In this document: positions 22,105-35,082 of the stretch, piece by piece | Position numbering within the stretch: the first letter of the stretch is position 1 | How the letters are laid out: each line of letters opens with the position of its first letter | NCBI GenBank assembly: GCA_023053575.1 | Contig: JAKZAP010000014.1 | Coordinates: 3,162,001 to 3,226,000, forward strand | Length of the DNA stretch: 64,000 bases | Source of the DNA: Branchinecta lynchi | Taxonomy: Eukaryota > Arthropoda > Branchiopoda > Anostraca > Branchinectidae | Reading direction: 5' to 3' | The notes under the pieces: generated by a model | Seen by the model: the letters and a program-made list of their open reading frames with translations, nothing else | Database searches by the model: none | What the model was told of the DNA's origin: nothing | Translations under genes and position numbers: made by a program

Positions 22105-23937
22105 GAGAACACAGGCGACCAGGTGCGGTACATGCCAACCCAAGCGAGTAGCCCCCTGGAAAAAGGACCACGGGTGATGGGCAGATGTATGAATATTTGC
22201 AGACATAAAAAATACAGTTGTGTCAGCATCGAAAAATAATGGGGACAAGTTTGCAGCAACACACAATGCAGATTTTTGACAGATGCAACTGAGCGTGCCC
22301 CATCCGCATTTTGTGTATTTTATGGTCCAATTGGGATAGAGGGGAGCCATCCTTTCTTTACCGGGACTGCATAAGCAAGAGGTTAGATAAAACACTGCCT
22401 GGCAAACAAGGAGTTAGAGATGGAGGACTGGGAGACTTAAATTTCTCGCAGACTAACGAAATTCCTTTACCACTGGAAATTTGGAATATTAGGTAATTAA
22501 TAGAGAGAGGGATAATTTTATTACAAACAGTGTACATATGTGAACAGAGGGCACCCCATAAAACTTTCGCCTGTCCTAAGGGGAGACCCGAAATCAAACA
22601 TTCATAAGCTCTCGTCCAAAACACATGAGACAAGATCCCATGAAAAAAAGAACGGCAGGGAGAACACCAACAAAAACACACACCAAATCACCAAGGTTGA
22701 CTACCCAAACAAAACCAAATTTCACTTTTTATTTTATTTTTTTTAGATCATATTTGTGAAATAGTATGGGTTTCAAAAGATCCTTAAAAGTACCCAGCAC
22801 TTCCTCACTCTGGATCAACCCCCCCCCCCCCCAGAGCATTCCAACTCCGAATACCACGGTGCAACATCGAAAACCCAGAACATGTAGTACTCAGCCGAGG
22901 TACGACAAGATTCCCTTTAGATCTCGTATGATGGTGATGGTTTGAAGTTACTGTGTTCAACAGATCACTAAAACATGTCAATGATTGTTTATGCACTAGT
23001 CGAAAAACAAATAATAAAGTATACAACTCACGAATACCATCAGCAGGAAGAATGCTCAGATTAGAATAACGTACTGGTCCCTAATTCTGCTCGATGTGTG
23101 GAAGTTTCTGATGTGTGAAAATAAAATATTATACTATTATATTCCTACTAGGTGGTGCGTCTGGTGAGAAACAGAAATGCAAGGCTGGAGAGTCAAACAA
23201 TAAATCAAGACTCTGGCTCTATTCCAGCACCAATTGATTCCAATGTTGAGTAGAAAGGGTGTCATATTCCCAAGCATGCTTACGTCATCAAGATAAGAGA
23301 CCAGATGGTATGTGATGCAAGTCCGCGGGTTGCAAATCGAAAGTGTCAAAGTATCCTGCGAAATGATGTTGTTTGTTGTTTGCCAGCCAGCTAAGGTCAA
23401 TTCCATACAAATCCCTGGTATGCATCGGTAATGATCCCGTCTTTGGTCTCAGAACAAAACTATCCTTTTGTATTCTTTCTCCCATACAGAAACACAATAT
23501 GGTTGATCTGAATACAACCCCCTGAGATGGTATCGGAAAAGCATGCCGACAGAAATGATCAGATAAAGTCTGGTATCTTAATTTTCGGAAGGGTAGCCTA
23601 CCGTCCATTCAGAAGTAAAAGTTCCAACCGAGGGGTTACTCAGCCCCAAAATGACCGTACAAACAAGTACCCGGTCGATGCCCACGAAGGCTCAAAAGTA
23701 GTGCATTGCCTACTAAGTGAGTCACCCCTTGGTTCCAAAGCCAAATACTGGGCCACTGTTAAAAAAGTTGATCGATAACGGGATGAGAGAGAAACCATAA
23801 CCAATCAGTAGGAGTGGTCTTTATAACAGAACTACGCCTTTTCTTTCTGCATAATTATCTGCACCAGCCAATATTATTCTCAAAAGCAGAAAATCAAATT
23901 TGCACTTAACAGCAAAAGGGCAATCTATTAATCACTC
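22105..23937. other. No supported gene
   Basis: Frames of 60-107 codons exist on both strands (for example 23,288-23,608 minus) but overlap each other in conflicting frames and match nothing I recognise. A C14 run lies at 22,819. Confidence 0.5.
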
Positions 23938-23945
23938 AGTAGGTT

Positions 23946-24293
23946 CAGATCCAAACAACACTAGGGAGCCAAGACTTGAAAAAAAGTGACACATTCTCGA
24001 ATAGCAGCGATACTAGCACTACTGGCGATAGAGAACGTTGCTGCTCATTCAATCGTGCACCAGTGGCGGCTCCCATAACTTCATATTCTGAACATAGCAA
24101 GACAACGATACAACTTTCCCAGTTTCGTCGATTTGTGCAGACTGCAACTTATCTTTACTAGAAACTTCTAAAGCAGTAAGTTTGTCTTACTATAAATGCC
24201 GCTAACCTAGAGGGCGGAGCAACGAGCATGGCCCATTTGCAAAGCATGGATATCATAGAGCTTGGCGCTACTCACTAGTGTTATTTTGCTCTG
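23946..24293 (+). mobile_element. hAT-type MITE, CAGAGCAAAATAAC family, copy 2
   Basis: The ends are CAGATCCAAACAACACTAGG and CTAGTGTTATTTTGCTCTG. The 8-bp flanks AGTAGGTT (23,938-23,945) and AGTAGGTC (24,294-24,301) differ at one base. The interior is co-linear with 4,773-5,130. Confidence 0.78.
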
Positions 24294-24301
24294 AGTAGGT
24301 C

Positions 24302-26104
24302 AACGTATATCGACTAGACTCATACTTGTCCTTCTTCAAAATTTTGTGATTTTTAAGCAGAACTGACATAAACACCTCAAAACAAATTACTGAAAGAAAG
24401 AAATAATACCAAATATTCAGCTGTAATTTTGGTTTTATCCATATTAGTCTACCAGCTAAATTTCTTGCTAAGATCTATTTTGAGCTTGTCCGTGTGGGCG
24501 CTTCCGGGTCGAACTACTAGATGGTCCCACGGTCCTACTGACTCATGACTTAACCGGGGATGCTGCATTTGATGATTTTAGGGTGACCTAGGTCCTAGAT
24601 GAAATGCCAGAATGGTTCCGATTTAGCTCCTTCAGTGAGCTACTGATTCTTAATTTTAAAAAATTGTAATAATTATGTTTCCAATATAATTTATTATGAA
24701 ATTTAGTATATAAGAATTTGTTTATTAGATTGTGGATGGTTAATTGAATGTTTGTTTCGTGTGTGGCTGGTTTATGCTGTACGCATTCTCGCTTACTAAT
24801 GGCAAATGGTTTGTCCTTTTTGTTTATTTTTCGCAAGAGGATAGTTTTTATTAATTTATTTGGTAGATCGCAGGTCATTTTATACAGGTCAGACAAATTA
24901 AGTTATATTATTTTTGTTAGATTTATAGGGTACGTAGTTGTTGTTGATATAGTAAGATTTTTAACAAGCACTGCATGTTCGAATTTTTGTTCACCACAGT
25001 GCTTGTATAATGTATTTGTATTTTTGTGTAAAATTAAAAATAATTGAACTTGAACTCTTAAACCATTTTCAGGGTGAATTCGTTTTGAAATTATACAGAG
25101 TGGGCTGCTGCATTTTGTGATTCGTTTTTCTTTTTCTTTTTTACTAGTTTACTAGTTGATTTCGGCGGAGAGAAATTGAATAGTTGGCATAAAAGAATGA
25201 ATGCATTTAGCTGGTTTCCCTTGCAGGCTGCATCCAGGTATTTCAAAAGGATGACACTATTTAGGGTACGATAAGTTATTTGACCCTAATATGATCTACA
25301 CTTGCTAATAGTTGTGTAGGCTACATATGATGCTCACAGCGTTGTACGGCACGCTACCCTTTAATCTTAACAATTTAATATAAATTCGCTGTACTTTAAA
25401 GCGGACCATAAAAAATGGTCTTTCTATGACACAGACAATCATAACCATCCTTACTGCCACTATGATGTTAAAAACCACGAAAAAACACCGTCAAACAATG
25501 AGCAAATAAAACAAACTAACAAATTTCTTAGGTTTGAAATAATTTGGTCTGGACTAAATCTCAGACGATTATCCGGGACAGCCGTTATGGCACGTCGAGA
25601 GCCAAGTGTCAAAATAATAATTTCCATCTAATAATCCAACTGTTTATTACAAATACAAATAAATGAAAAAAAAGACCGGTGTGGTACTTCTGAAGACATA
25701 ACAAAAACAATTAATTAAGTCTTACAATTTTTTGCTAACAAAACTTGAAAATTTCGAAATCTGGAAAAAAACGTGCTGCGTGTTCTTTTTCTTGAGCCAA
25801 AACAGCAACCCGGGAATCAAGTTCAAATCTAAATAAACTGGTGGCTTGCGATCAGTAAGAGAAGGTAAAAGGAATGTTCGGATTAGGTCTTTAGCATAGC
25901 AGCGTAGAGTTTTACCCTATGTCGTCACCCGTGTTTATATACGGTATTTTATTTGTCAACCGCCAGTCCGTGAAACGGCAGTGTCATAAGAAGAAAAGCA
26001 TAAAAGACTAAAGGTTTGAACGCAATCAACAACACTAGATTCTAAAATCAAGGTAAGTTCTCGAATAAGGACACTCGAACTTAGGTCATCGCATAACAAC
26101 TGAG
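24302..26104. other. No supported gene
   Basis: The AT-rich stretch 24,588-25,060 has two overlapping ~100-codon frames on opposite strands with low-complexity composition. It ends in TGTATTTGTATTTTTGTGTAAAATT...TTGAACTTGAACTC, which could be a LINE 3' end, but nothing confirms that. Confidence 0.45.
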
Positions 26105-26109
26105 ACAGA

Positions 26110-26485
26110 ACTGATTCTTACCATGCAATTCGACCTTGAAACATATGTGCGCAACTGTTGAAAGTCTGTCAATACGACTGTGAAAACCGTATTTAAAATG
26201 CGTTCATAACCTACTCTTCCTTCCTTATCACCTCGCTCCGTACTCCAATATTATCTAAAACAAGCTTGTCGTTAAGAAACAGCTTTAAGAAACTGTAGAT
26301 ATCAAACTAATACTAACCTGCAATTCACCCCTTGAATGTATGTGCCCAACTGTCAAAGACCCTATTCAAAAATTAGTGCATAACCTTATCTCTAACCTTA
26401 CTCCGTCTTCCTATATTATCAAAAAGAAGCTTCGCTCGAACAAGCAGCTTGACAAAATTTAGACATGCAACTAATACTGACCCGA
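26110..26485. repeat. Imperfect tandem duplication (~195 bp unit)
   Basis: Phrases ATGCAATTCGACCTTGAAACATATGTG / CTGCAATTCACCCCTTGAATGTATGTG, CAACTGT(TG/CA)AAAG, GTRCATAACCT, CTCCGT and CAATATTATC recur in the same order about 195 bp apart. It is noncoding. Confidence 0.5.
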
Positions 26486-27507
26486 GACCCGCCCCTAAAA
26501 ACCGAACAGGCGCCAATGCCTTTGTCTACAGACTTCATCCATTATTTGAAGTGACCCCTCACCAGTTCTCTGACCCTTAAAGTCTCTTCGGAACAGTATC
26601 CCACACAGCGATTCATTACATCATTCAGCATCGTGACTGCATCCAAAAAGCATCTCAAGATGAGTTCTGGTCAGGAAAAACGAGACTAATTTAAATACTA
26701 TAGTGGCTAATTATAATGGTTGCCAGTGATTATGAAAGCCTCAAATTGTATTATTGAACCACCTATGGCAGATGTGGGTTTGCTGCAGCGCATAATTGAT
26801 GCTGGGTATAGTTATCAAAGCTCGCTTATATAACATTTAGTGTACATTCTATGTCACTGTCAGCGTAATGATGCTATGATACGAAATCAAAATCGTGCTT
26901 GGAAAAGAAACTAGGACATTATGATGAGCAAGCTTCGGGCAAGGCAAACACAAAGCCAGCTAATGTGCATGTTTACTATGTTGATGTTATTATCCAAAAG
27001 CACGTTCAGATCCAATGTACTAACTCCCCAACACACACACAAAACAAACGGCAAAGCACGAATGAAACAAGAATATCTTCCATTTAATCAGTAGTCTTTA
27101 AACCCCGGCTAAACTCGGTGATGTCTGACCACTAAACACTCGCTGCCCTCTTGCATCTACCGGGTTTAGGCACCCCCCTCCACCCGAAAACCGCTTCGGT
27201 AAACGCACACACCCTCCCCCCAAACGCGGTAACAAAACCGCATATAGTCGACGAATGCACTTAAAAGTTTTTCCTAGACATGCGAGGTAGATGTAAGCGT
27301 CACGTGTCTTAGATTTCTCCAATGCCATAGCCAAGTCCTATCCGCGTACACTACTCTATCAACCATAGCCTAGGCCTAGTTCAAACTAGCCTTTCCAATC
27401 TTCTAGAAAAAAAAAACAGGTTCAGCTTCTGGCCAAAATCAAATAAGATCATAGGACTTCTTGATTTGCAAAGCCTAGGCTATTTCCTTACGATTTAAAC
27501 TAGAAAT
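26486..27507. other. No supported gene
   Basis: There are only short frames. 27,098-27,334 minus is glycine-rich because of a C-rich stretch near 27,175-27,235. Confidence 0.5.
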
Positions 27508-27820
27508 ACCTCCTGATGAAAAATTTATCTCAGAATAGTAGTATGAAGTTGTACGAAAAAGTAGCATGGAGTACTACCAACTGATACTACTACATGCTTC
27601 TACTTCAAGGCTACCGTGTTACTGCATTATACTGCATGCTACTATTAGCAAGACTGGATGCTCCTACAGCAAGATAGGATACTACTGGATACTACTACTT
27701 AAGATCGGCCCAGTCTGAGGCACATTAAATGATAGTACTCTTTACTATTACATATCACTAGATGCATCTTTTTCATACAACTATCACAGAACTACGCAGG
27801 CTACAAATTTGTCATCGGGC
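27508..27820. mobile_element. TA-flanked MITE with CCCGATGAAAAATTT ends, copy 2
   Basis: The left end CTGATGAAAAATTTATCTC and right end AAATTTGTCATCGGG bracket a TACTACTA-rich interior co-linear with 12,572-12,869 over its full length (for example TACTTCAAGGCTACCGTGTT and CTATTAGCAAGACTGGATGC). Confidence 0.7.
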
Positions 27821-28116
27821 TATTAAGTCATACATTTCGACTAGCCTATACTACTCCCCCACCCCAGCCTCAGAAAAAATCTTCATATAATAGAAGCTCC
27901 CATTAACCAGCAATAATCTACCCATGAACAAAATTCTCAATACCGTACGGTAGTTCCCGCTTCCAGGCTCAGCAAATAGTGGCTATCCAGCATGTAGGCT
28001 ACCCCGTTTTGTTCCCTCCAGGAACTTCCAAAGATTTATGACGACACGCAACGCAAAGTCTCACTAAGTGTATAGAAAAAGAAAAAAAAATTGATCAATA
28101 GATTTTGATAATTTGA

Positions 28117-28232
28117 TGTCCGTCTTGCACAGGTGACCTGTTGTCACATATTGAGACGGGCTATTTATCTAAGAATATGTTCAGTATGTTGTAGAAATGT
28201 TGAAGAAATAAATTCCTTCCTTCCTTCCTTCA
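28117..28232 (+). mobile_element. Probable LINE 3' end with (TTCC)n tail
   Basis: CTTGCACAGGTGACC...GTTGAAGAAATAAATTCCTTCCTTCCTTCC has the form of a retrotransposon 3' UTR with an AATAAA and a short-repeat tail. No coding remnant is preserved upstream. Confidence 0.5.
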
Positions 28233-28931
28233 AAAGCAACACAGCGCAACTTGTTCATCAACAGCTGAAATAAAGGCAAAAACTCAAAAGACGAAGGAAT
28301 GTTGGCTATTATGTCCAGTACTAATGGAATACATATTTATTTTCAAGTAGGCTATTTTTCGTACAATCACGGTGAGCCAGTCGTTTCACCTGTTTTTTCT
28401 CACCATCTTAAGGTTGAAGGTTTAATGAAAAATTATCACATTAGCAAAAGCTAGATAACAAAAGCTATAACAACAAAAGAAAATAAATAAACGTACGGTA
28501 ATAAGCAACAATATTTAAATAATTTGATAATAACAACGCTAACTTAATAACAAAATATAAAATGAATCTTCAAATGACATTCGCTTTTAAACCAGTTCTA
28601 ATAATGGCCTAAGCCAGTAATAACCGAGACAGGCAAACACTAGTTTTGCTTGTGTGATGCACAAGAACAATATTCTTGTATATCACAACCTTTTCCCTTT
28701 TTTGCAAAAATAAGTAACATGATGTATTTATTTTTTCTTCTTTCTTTTGTTTATAATTATAGGTTAAGTGGGCTAATATGTTTGCAGGCTTGGTCAGTTG
28801 TCTAAAAAAGTTAGGCTATATCACATTTTTGTTTTGAGCCAATCAAAGAATAATAATAAAAATAAAAATACAAAACCCAGACAAAGCTTAGGTAAACAAG
28901 CCGCAGGTTATAAACAACATATCCTTGTCTA

Positions 28932-29106
28932 CAGGCCCGTTTCCAGGAATTTATTTCGGGGGGGGTTGCCTGCTGGTCGGACAAAAAAGTACAAAAAAAC
29001 ACATAGATCAGAGGGAAAAGCCTGTACAAATCATTAATTTAGTATGTTTCGGGGGGGGGGGGGGGTTCAAACCCCTACCCCCCCCCCCCCCCTGGATACG
29101 GCCTTG
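28932..29106 (+). mobile_element. hAT-type MITE, poly-G/C family, copy 7
   Basis: The ends are CAGGCCCGTTTCCAGG and GGATACGGCCTTG. Perfect 8-bp duplications CTTGTCTA lie at 28,924-28,931 and 29,107-29,114. Confidence 0.88.
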
Positions 29107-29114
29107 CTTGTCTA

Positions 29115-30869
29115 CACCAAGCTATTCATTTCAGTTAGGATTTTCTCTGTTCTCTCCTTTCGTTAGTTTGGTTCCTACTCCGTCAATAACGATTCATACA
29201 AAGAAGTGACATTTGTTATAGTTACAGACCTGGCTTTATTAGTCGAAAGGAAACATAAACAGGACAGACACAACGCAAAACAAACACATCGCTCTTAGCA
29301 ACTTGGTCGGAAACAGCTGAAATAAACTCTGTGGCGTGTGGGCCATTTTACCCAATTATGGTCGATGGCAAACGGACGAGTCGGCTGGCTGATTGGATAA
29401 ATGTGTCGGCCCTTCTTGGCAAGGGCCCTATCAGGCAGGAGCTTTAACAATGAACCTGCCATGATGGATGTGGGATGGTATTATCGGTGAAAGTAAATAC
29501 AAATCCCTAACCTTTATTCACAATAAAAATAAAGTTAATCTAACCGCGGAAAAACTGTTAAATCTTAAAATCCGTATAAGAAAAGACTTTAATCCTAACC
29601 CAAATCTTAAGTTTTGCGCTATACACGCCCACCTACCCTTTTAGCCCATCATTCGCGACGAGTCAAGATTTCAGACATCAAAACATTTTGGTGGGACGTA
29701 GCAACACATTTAAAGCAAGAAAGAAACTGAAAATAAAAGAAACGTTTAAAATTCGGAAAGACTGGCTTTTTGCAAGGTTCACGTCCAAACGAAGGAATAT
29801 GCCATAACTAATTATTCACGTATGGCTCATTAAGCTGAATGGAAGGCGTCGGAAGGGGCTTTGCGGAATCAGGAAAAAAGGGGTTTATTCTGCACCCATA
29901 GAAGTGACTATAGCCTATGTGTTTATTCGTCATACGTAAACGTATCAGGAAACAGAGAGTAGCCTATAGTTGATTTTCAGCAGGAGCAGCTAGCTGTTAG
30001 CTATGATGTTGTCTAAATAAACCTATCTCTCTCTCTCTCTTTTGAACCCGTCTTTAACGACCCAATCGAGCAGAAAAATCAGCATCAATGTCCGAAATGA
30101 AACCTCGGAAGCTTTCACCTTCAGCAATTCGACCACGATTCCCTGTGAATACTTATTTTACCCAGTATACTGTATCCTACTGGTATCCACCTGTGTTATC
30201 AAATGTGCTGTATTAAATACCTGTTCAGCCAGTCGCTTCCCATGGTATCCCATCTTCAGGAAAAATTCTGCTTCTGATCCAATGTATCAGCAATCCTTTA
30301 TGATTTACAAAAAGGAAATTTCAACGGTAAAGTAAAGTAGATCCAGGTTAGCCAAGTATAGGACTTCAACTAAACACACCATATCTGCTATCCAGTTACA
30401 GGCCATCAAACAATTTCCAGTTATTCATGATTAATCACAAGATTAAACTGACACATAACAACGTCCTCAGCAGCGGCTTAACTAAAACTGAAACTCAAAT
30501 ACGAGCTGGTTGGAGAAAAGTTCGCGACTTGCGAGCGCCAGCTAACAACTGGGACTCAAAACTGGTTTTGGAGTGTAGGGCCTTAGCTCGCGTAATCGGC
30601 GTAATAATTCACCCATTGAAGCAAAAGGGCCGATATGGCGCAGGGAAATACGATCGGATCAACTGCTCTTTTGTCCTGACGTAGGGGTTTCAAACTCTTT
30701 CCAATCGACCCTTGCTCAAGACCCAGTTTCTCACAGCTCAAGCTGGGGAGAAGACATGAGTTGGTCCTGTATTTTGGACGTTGCTTGCTATCGTCCTCGA
30801 AGCACCGTGACATCCTCCCGCCCTCAAAATCAGCCCAGCGCTACACCCGACACCGAAACAAGTTGGAAC
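29115..30869. other. No supported gene
   Basis: 29,405-29,450 is a minus-oriented fragment of the inverted-dimer family (CGGCCCTTCTTGGCAAGGG). AAATAAACCTATCTCTCTCTCTCTC at 30,012-30,038 may be another LINE tail. Frames of 85-97 codons at 30,042-30,684 match nothing I know. Confidence 0.5.
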
Positions 30870-30894
30870 CAGGCCCGTATCCAGGAATTTATTT

Positions 30895-30932
<38 letters not shown>

Positions 30933-31082
30933 GCCTTTTGGGGGGTTATTGCCTGCTGGTCGGACAAAAAAGCACAAAAAAATATAGATCAGAGGGAAAA
31001 GCCTATAAAGATGATTATTTTTGTCTGTTTCGGGGGGGGGGGGGCAACCCCCTAACCCCCCCCCCCCCTGGATACGGCCTTG
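30870..31082 (+). mobile_element. hAT-type MITE, poly-G/C family, copy 8 (G35 run)
   Basis: The ends are CAGGCCCGTATCCAGGA and GGATACGGCCTTG. The first homopolymer has grown to 35 consecutive G (30,896-30,930), the longest in the window. A second G12 and a C12 run follow. The flanking octamers do not match, so the target duplication has decayed or the ends have recombined. Confidence 0.8.
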
Positions 31083-31640
31083 CATGCAACCCTGGTGCGT
31101 CGACGAGATAGAGGCAGTCATTCAGACAATATTTTGTGGAAAATTTTAACAAGTGACCGACATTTTATTTTCGTAACATGTATTGTTTTATTTATCCTCG
31201 GGATATTCACAATAAAGTTATCCATTCAAGTCTATTTTCATAGTCATACCTTTTCACTGAGTAACTTTCAGATTATGTTGTGCTGCTTAGTATTTTCTAC
31301 ATTCGTTCTCTAAACTCAATTATGTTAATTCGTCTATGGTCTAATAGTCCAAAACACGCCGTGAACCTCAGGACGAACGAGAAACGTCGCCCGAACGATG
31401 ACTTAAATCCTATGTCAACCAATCAACGGCGTTCAATGGGGACAGATGTGGTGACTCTTCCGACTAGGTACACGGCGATTCTTCATCTGCAAGAAAATTC
31501 CCACAGGAAGCCGAAATTCTTGATCCCCTCTCGAATTATCTCCTATTCTTACTTTCATAAACCAATTTTCTGACACACAGCAAATATTAACAATCTATGA
31601 TTAATGAACCTTTGTTTTAATATAAAATTACCAACAAGGT

Positions 31641-31813
31641 CAAGGCCGTGTCCAAGGGGGATAGGGGGTTGAGCCCCCCCGCCCCCCCGAAACATATAAA
31701 AATAATAATTTGTATAGGCTTTTCCCTCTGATCTGTGTGTTTTTTGTACTTTTTTGTCCGACCAGTTGGCACCCCCCCCCTCCCCTCGAAATAAATTGCT
31801 GGATATGGGCCTC
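31641..31813 (-). mobile_element. hAT-type MITE, poly-G/C family, copy 9
   Basis: The ends are CAAGGCCGTGTCCAAGG and GGATATGGGCCTC. The 8-bp flanks AACAAGGT (31,633-31,640) and AACAACGT (31,814-31,821) differ at one base. Confidence 0.82.
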
Positions 31814-32196
31814 AACAACGTATATACATATATGTATATATATATGTATTAATATTATTGGCATTATTACTATTGAAAAAGTAGGGCCCGTCAGCGATTG
31901 CCTACTTAGTGTATTTGCCAATCTGGCACTGCCTAGCACCCTCTGCGTTCCAGTTTTCGAACGACCAACGTTTTTCCTAATACATTTTTAATTTTACGAT
32001 CCAACAATTTCGTAAACCAAATTGTTTTTACAAAATAATAAATATCCACTATTACTAAAGTTACAAAACGAAAATTATTTTAAATATTCGTCGCCGCGGG
32101 AGCCAAAAAGGAGTGCTATTAACTCTAAAAACACACATGTTCACAAACTTCCTTCTGGTTTGGCGAATACGGACGCGGTTCGGCTAATCTGGATTC

Positions 32197-32645
32197 TTAA
32201 AGTTTAACTGAAAAGCCAACTTATTTTCGTATCTGTATCATTTAACTGGCTGCACTGGATTATTTTAATGGTGTTAAGAGATTTTTGTTTCACTGTTTGC
32301 TCTAGTATGTCCTTTAGGATATCTACGAGCGTTCTCACAATGACACGAAACGTTTTTATCTCAATCCAAACGGGGCTTTTCAGTGGTCAGTGATCAGCTC
32401 GAGGAAGGTGGCTCAATGCGCCAACACTTATTTTTCGTAATTCGGTGTCATCAAGCATACAACACAGCTAAAGCGCAAAGAGGTACCACAAATCAAACAG
32501 GGAAATCTCACTATTTGAACCGATTATTCATGAATAGCTGAACAACGAAGTAATGCATTTCCATCCCCTAATCCAAGTCTATTTAAGTGAATAAGTCATG
32601 GGTAACTAGATTGTCCTTTTACATCCCTTTTCAGTTAAACTTTAA
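32197..32645 (+). mobile_element. MITE-like element with TTAAAGYTTAACTGAAAAG ends, copy 2
   Basis: The ends are TTAAAGTTTAACTGAAAAG and CTTTTCAGTTAAACTTTAA, perfect complements over 19 bp. It is co-linear with 5,919-6,359. Confidence 0.72.
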
Positions 32646-33139
32646 TTTCCCTCCGTGACCCCTCCCTCCCGATATCTTTAATTTTCAAACTTCGACAAGC
32701 AATAGGTTCTCCTTGCGAATATTTTCAATGTCTCATTTTGTTTTTCGTAGGTTTGTATCAGACAGAAGTTGAAAATTGGATTAGGACTAGTACGTCTAGG
32801 TGTTGACACTTACCTCAAGGGCTCCTAAAAACATCCGACTGGTTGTTTGGATTTACATTTTACCATTCACCCAATACCCGTTTCGTCCGAAGTTAAGTAA
32901 CCGTCATAATTAACATACCTCTATTGAAGGTTTCTAGAAACAAAACTTGCCAGATCTGCCCAAAGTTCAGCCTGAATGACGGGTAAAAACCTATAGCATA
33001 TAACACAAGGATGCGCAGTTTTCAAAAGACACGAATTGGGAAGTTATCCGTTATGATTGCAAATGTTATGAATTAACATTATGCACAACAAGGATAGCCA
33101 GGACGAGCTCAAAAAGCATCTGCTGACTTTTCCAATATC

Positions 33140-33722
33140 ATGATGACGAAAAAGATTCAACAGATACTATTTCGGAATTTCTCGTATGCTTTTTCTGTTC
33201 CTTGTGTCCCTTCTTTTCGGTGGTTGGGTATTAACATTGCTAAAAATCTGAAATCCTTCCGAGACCAAGCTGTGACGGATTGTAAGAAAAAGATCCAAGT
33301 ATCTTACTCTAAAATTGTCGCTAATCGGGGCAAATACAGTAGGAAGTCCCTTGCTAAATTGTACTCTGATCATTCAGTTTTGTTTCTTTCTGGTGTTTAT
33401 CCCATCCTCGGGCGAAAAGATATTCGGTCGTTACGTTCTTACTACTTTCGGTTCTCGCGTTTTCTACTGTATTTGCCTCCGTGGTATCGGAACCGCAACC
33501 TTATTTCAGTTTTCGGGCTTCCAGATATAACCGGAAAGCTAGTTGAGCTTGCTGATAAACTCCCCCAGACAGTGAAGGCTCTCCCAGCTCATCATGGGTT
33601 TGTCCGCCTCCTTAAATAATCAAGTGTTTTTGTTGTGTATTTAGTCGTTTTTGTTGTATTTATTTTTCTTTTTTTGTTTATACTCCGCTTTTGTTCATTA
33701 GCGGGTTAAAAAATAAATTAAT
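33140..33722 (+). mobile_element. 5'-truncated LINE: C-terminal protein remnant and 3' tail
   Basis: A 159-codon frame (33,140-33,619) looks like the C-terminal part of a non-LTR retrotransposon polyprotein, beginning just before a SFRWLGINI motif of the type that follows the reverse transcriptase fingers/palm in CR1/L2-like elements, and basic throughout. About 60 bp downstream lies the CCGCT...AGCGGGTTAAAAAATAAATTAAT tail that is also found alone at 18,489 and 21,138. The first Met is not a true start; the element is simply truncated there. Confidence 0.6.
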
Positions 33723-33844
33723 TAAATTAATTATTTAATACCCTTTTAACGCGTAACGTTTTAAAAATATAGCCGCAAACATCGTAATTGTTCTCTCTCG
33801 TAACCACGCATCCTTGTGCTATCTATTATGAAACTTCTAACAGT

Positions 33845-34156
33845 CAGAGGCGTTACTAGTCACCATGTTTGGGGAGGGGGACGAGGCATTTACCGACTGG
33901 CTGGTAATTTTTACCGATTTTTCTGCAGAAAAAACGACTGTTTTCAACAACAAAAATTATATTTTTGAAAAAAAATCGACTGATTTTCCGAAAAATCAAC
34001 TGATTTTCAGACAAACCGACTATTTTGAAGAAAAATCTACCAATTTTCAGAAAGACGACTGTTTTCATGGAAAAAAATCAACTGTTTTGACGAGAAATCG
34101 CGACGCTTACCGACTGGCCGACGGCTTTGGGGGGGGGCCCAGTTGTGACGCCTCTG
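33845..34156. mobile_element. hAT-type MITE, CAGTCGG family, copy 2
   Basis: The ends are CAGAGGCGTTACTAGTC and GACGCCTCTG. Perfect 8-bp duplications CTAACAGT lie at 33,837-33,844 and 34,157-34,164. The interior is a run of degenerate AATCGACTGATTTTC / GACTGTTTTC units. This copy establishes the hAT-type target duplication for the family. Confidence 0.85.
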
Positions 34157-34902
34157 CTAACAGTGTGGTAACAAAAATAAATAACAAAAACTAGAAGACC
34201 AGACCAGAGTCAAAAACCCTAGCAATGGCAAGGACTTTCAGGCACCAATTCGAGGCTGCTTTTCTTATCATACTTAATCCGCCAGAATAGCTCGAAAGAA
34301 ACATCTCGAAACGTGGAGTTGTGGGCCCCTGTCGCAGTCGTAGCATGATTTCACACCTCTTCAGATTAGGTCTCACAACCACCCACCAAAATGGCATTTT
34401 CTCTTGTCGGAGACGGATTAGAATTCCGCTGAGTATTTAACAGACTCTCCACTACTCAAATGGCAAAACCGCCGATCATCTGATACGTTACTAAGCATAT
34501 TGATTTCGTGTTTGCAACTGGTGTGTTAGAAATTCGAGTTCTTCGATCAGTAAGCAGGGTTGCCGCCGGATGGTGGCTTATCACTAAATTTAATAATTTG
34601 TGTATTGTTTGTATTAACAAATCGCTCAGTTTGCTTTTTGTTTGTATTGCCAACTTATTCAATTTGGGTGATTTTCTCATCGAAAATGCCAGAAAAGTCA
34701 CCAGATTTTCCAAGAACTTCTACTCGGCTTCGCACCGATTTTATCTTTTGGGGACCTTTTTTTTTTAAACAGACCTCGCACAACAAATGTTTTTTCTCAA
34801 ATGTTCTGAGATAGTTCACCACTTTACAACTAAGCATGCTAACAGAAAATTACACTGGACTTCGGCTTTGGTAAGCCTCTTTCCATGTCCATTGCTTTGG
34901 AT

Positions 34903-35082
34903 AAAGCCGTATCCAGGTGGGGGGGTTAGAGGGTTGACCCCCCCCCCCCGCCCCGAAACATACAAAATTAATGATTTTTATAGGCGTTTCCCTCTGATCT
35001 ATGTGTTTTTTGTACTTTTTTGTCCGACCAGCAGGCAACCCCCCCCCCCCACCGGAATAAATTCCTGGATACGGGCCTGGGC
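34903..35082 (-). mobile_element. hAT-type MITE, poly-G/C family, copy 10
   Basis: The ends are AAAGCCGTATCCAGG and GGATACGGGCCTGGG. The 8-bp duplications CTTTGGAT lie at 34,895-34,902 and 35,083-35,090. Confidence 0.82.

Noticed and set aside
21898..22395. 165-codon minus-strand frame
   Set aside because: Its C-terminal half is a decamer minisatellite and its other half shows no recognisable domain.
30738..31121. Glycine- or proline-rich frames up to 127 codons
   Set aside because: They arise from G35/G12/C12 tracts of a hAT MITE. The same pattern occurs at every MITE copy.
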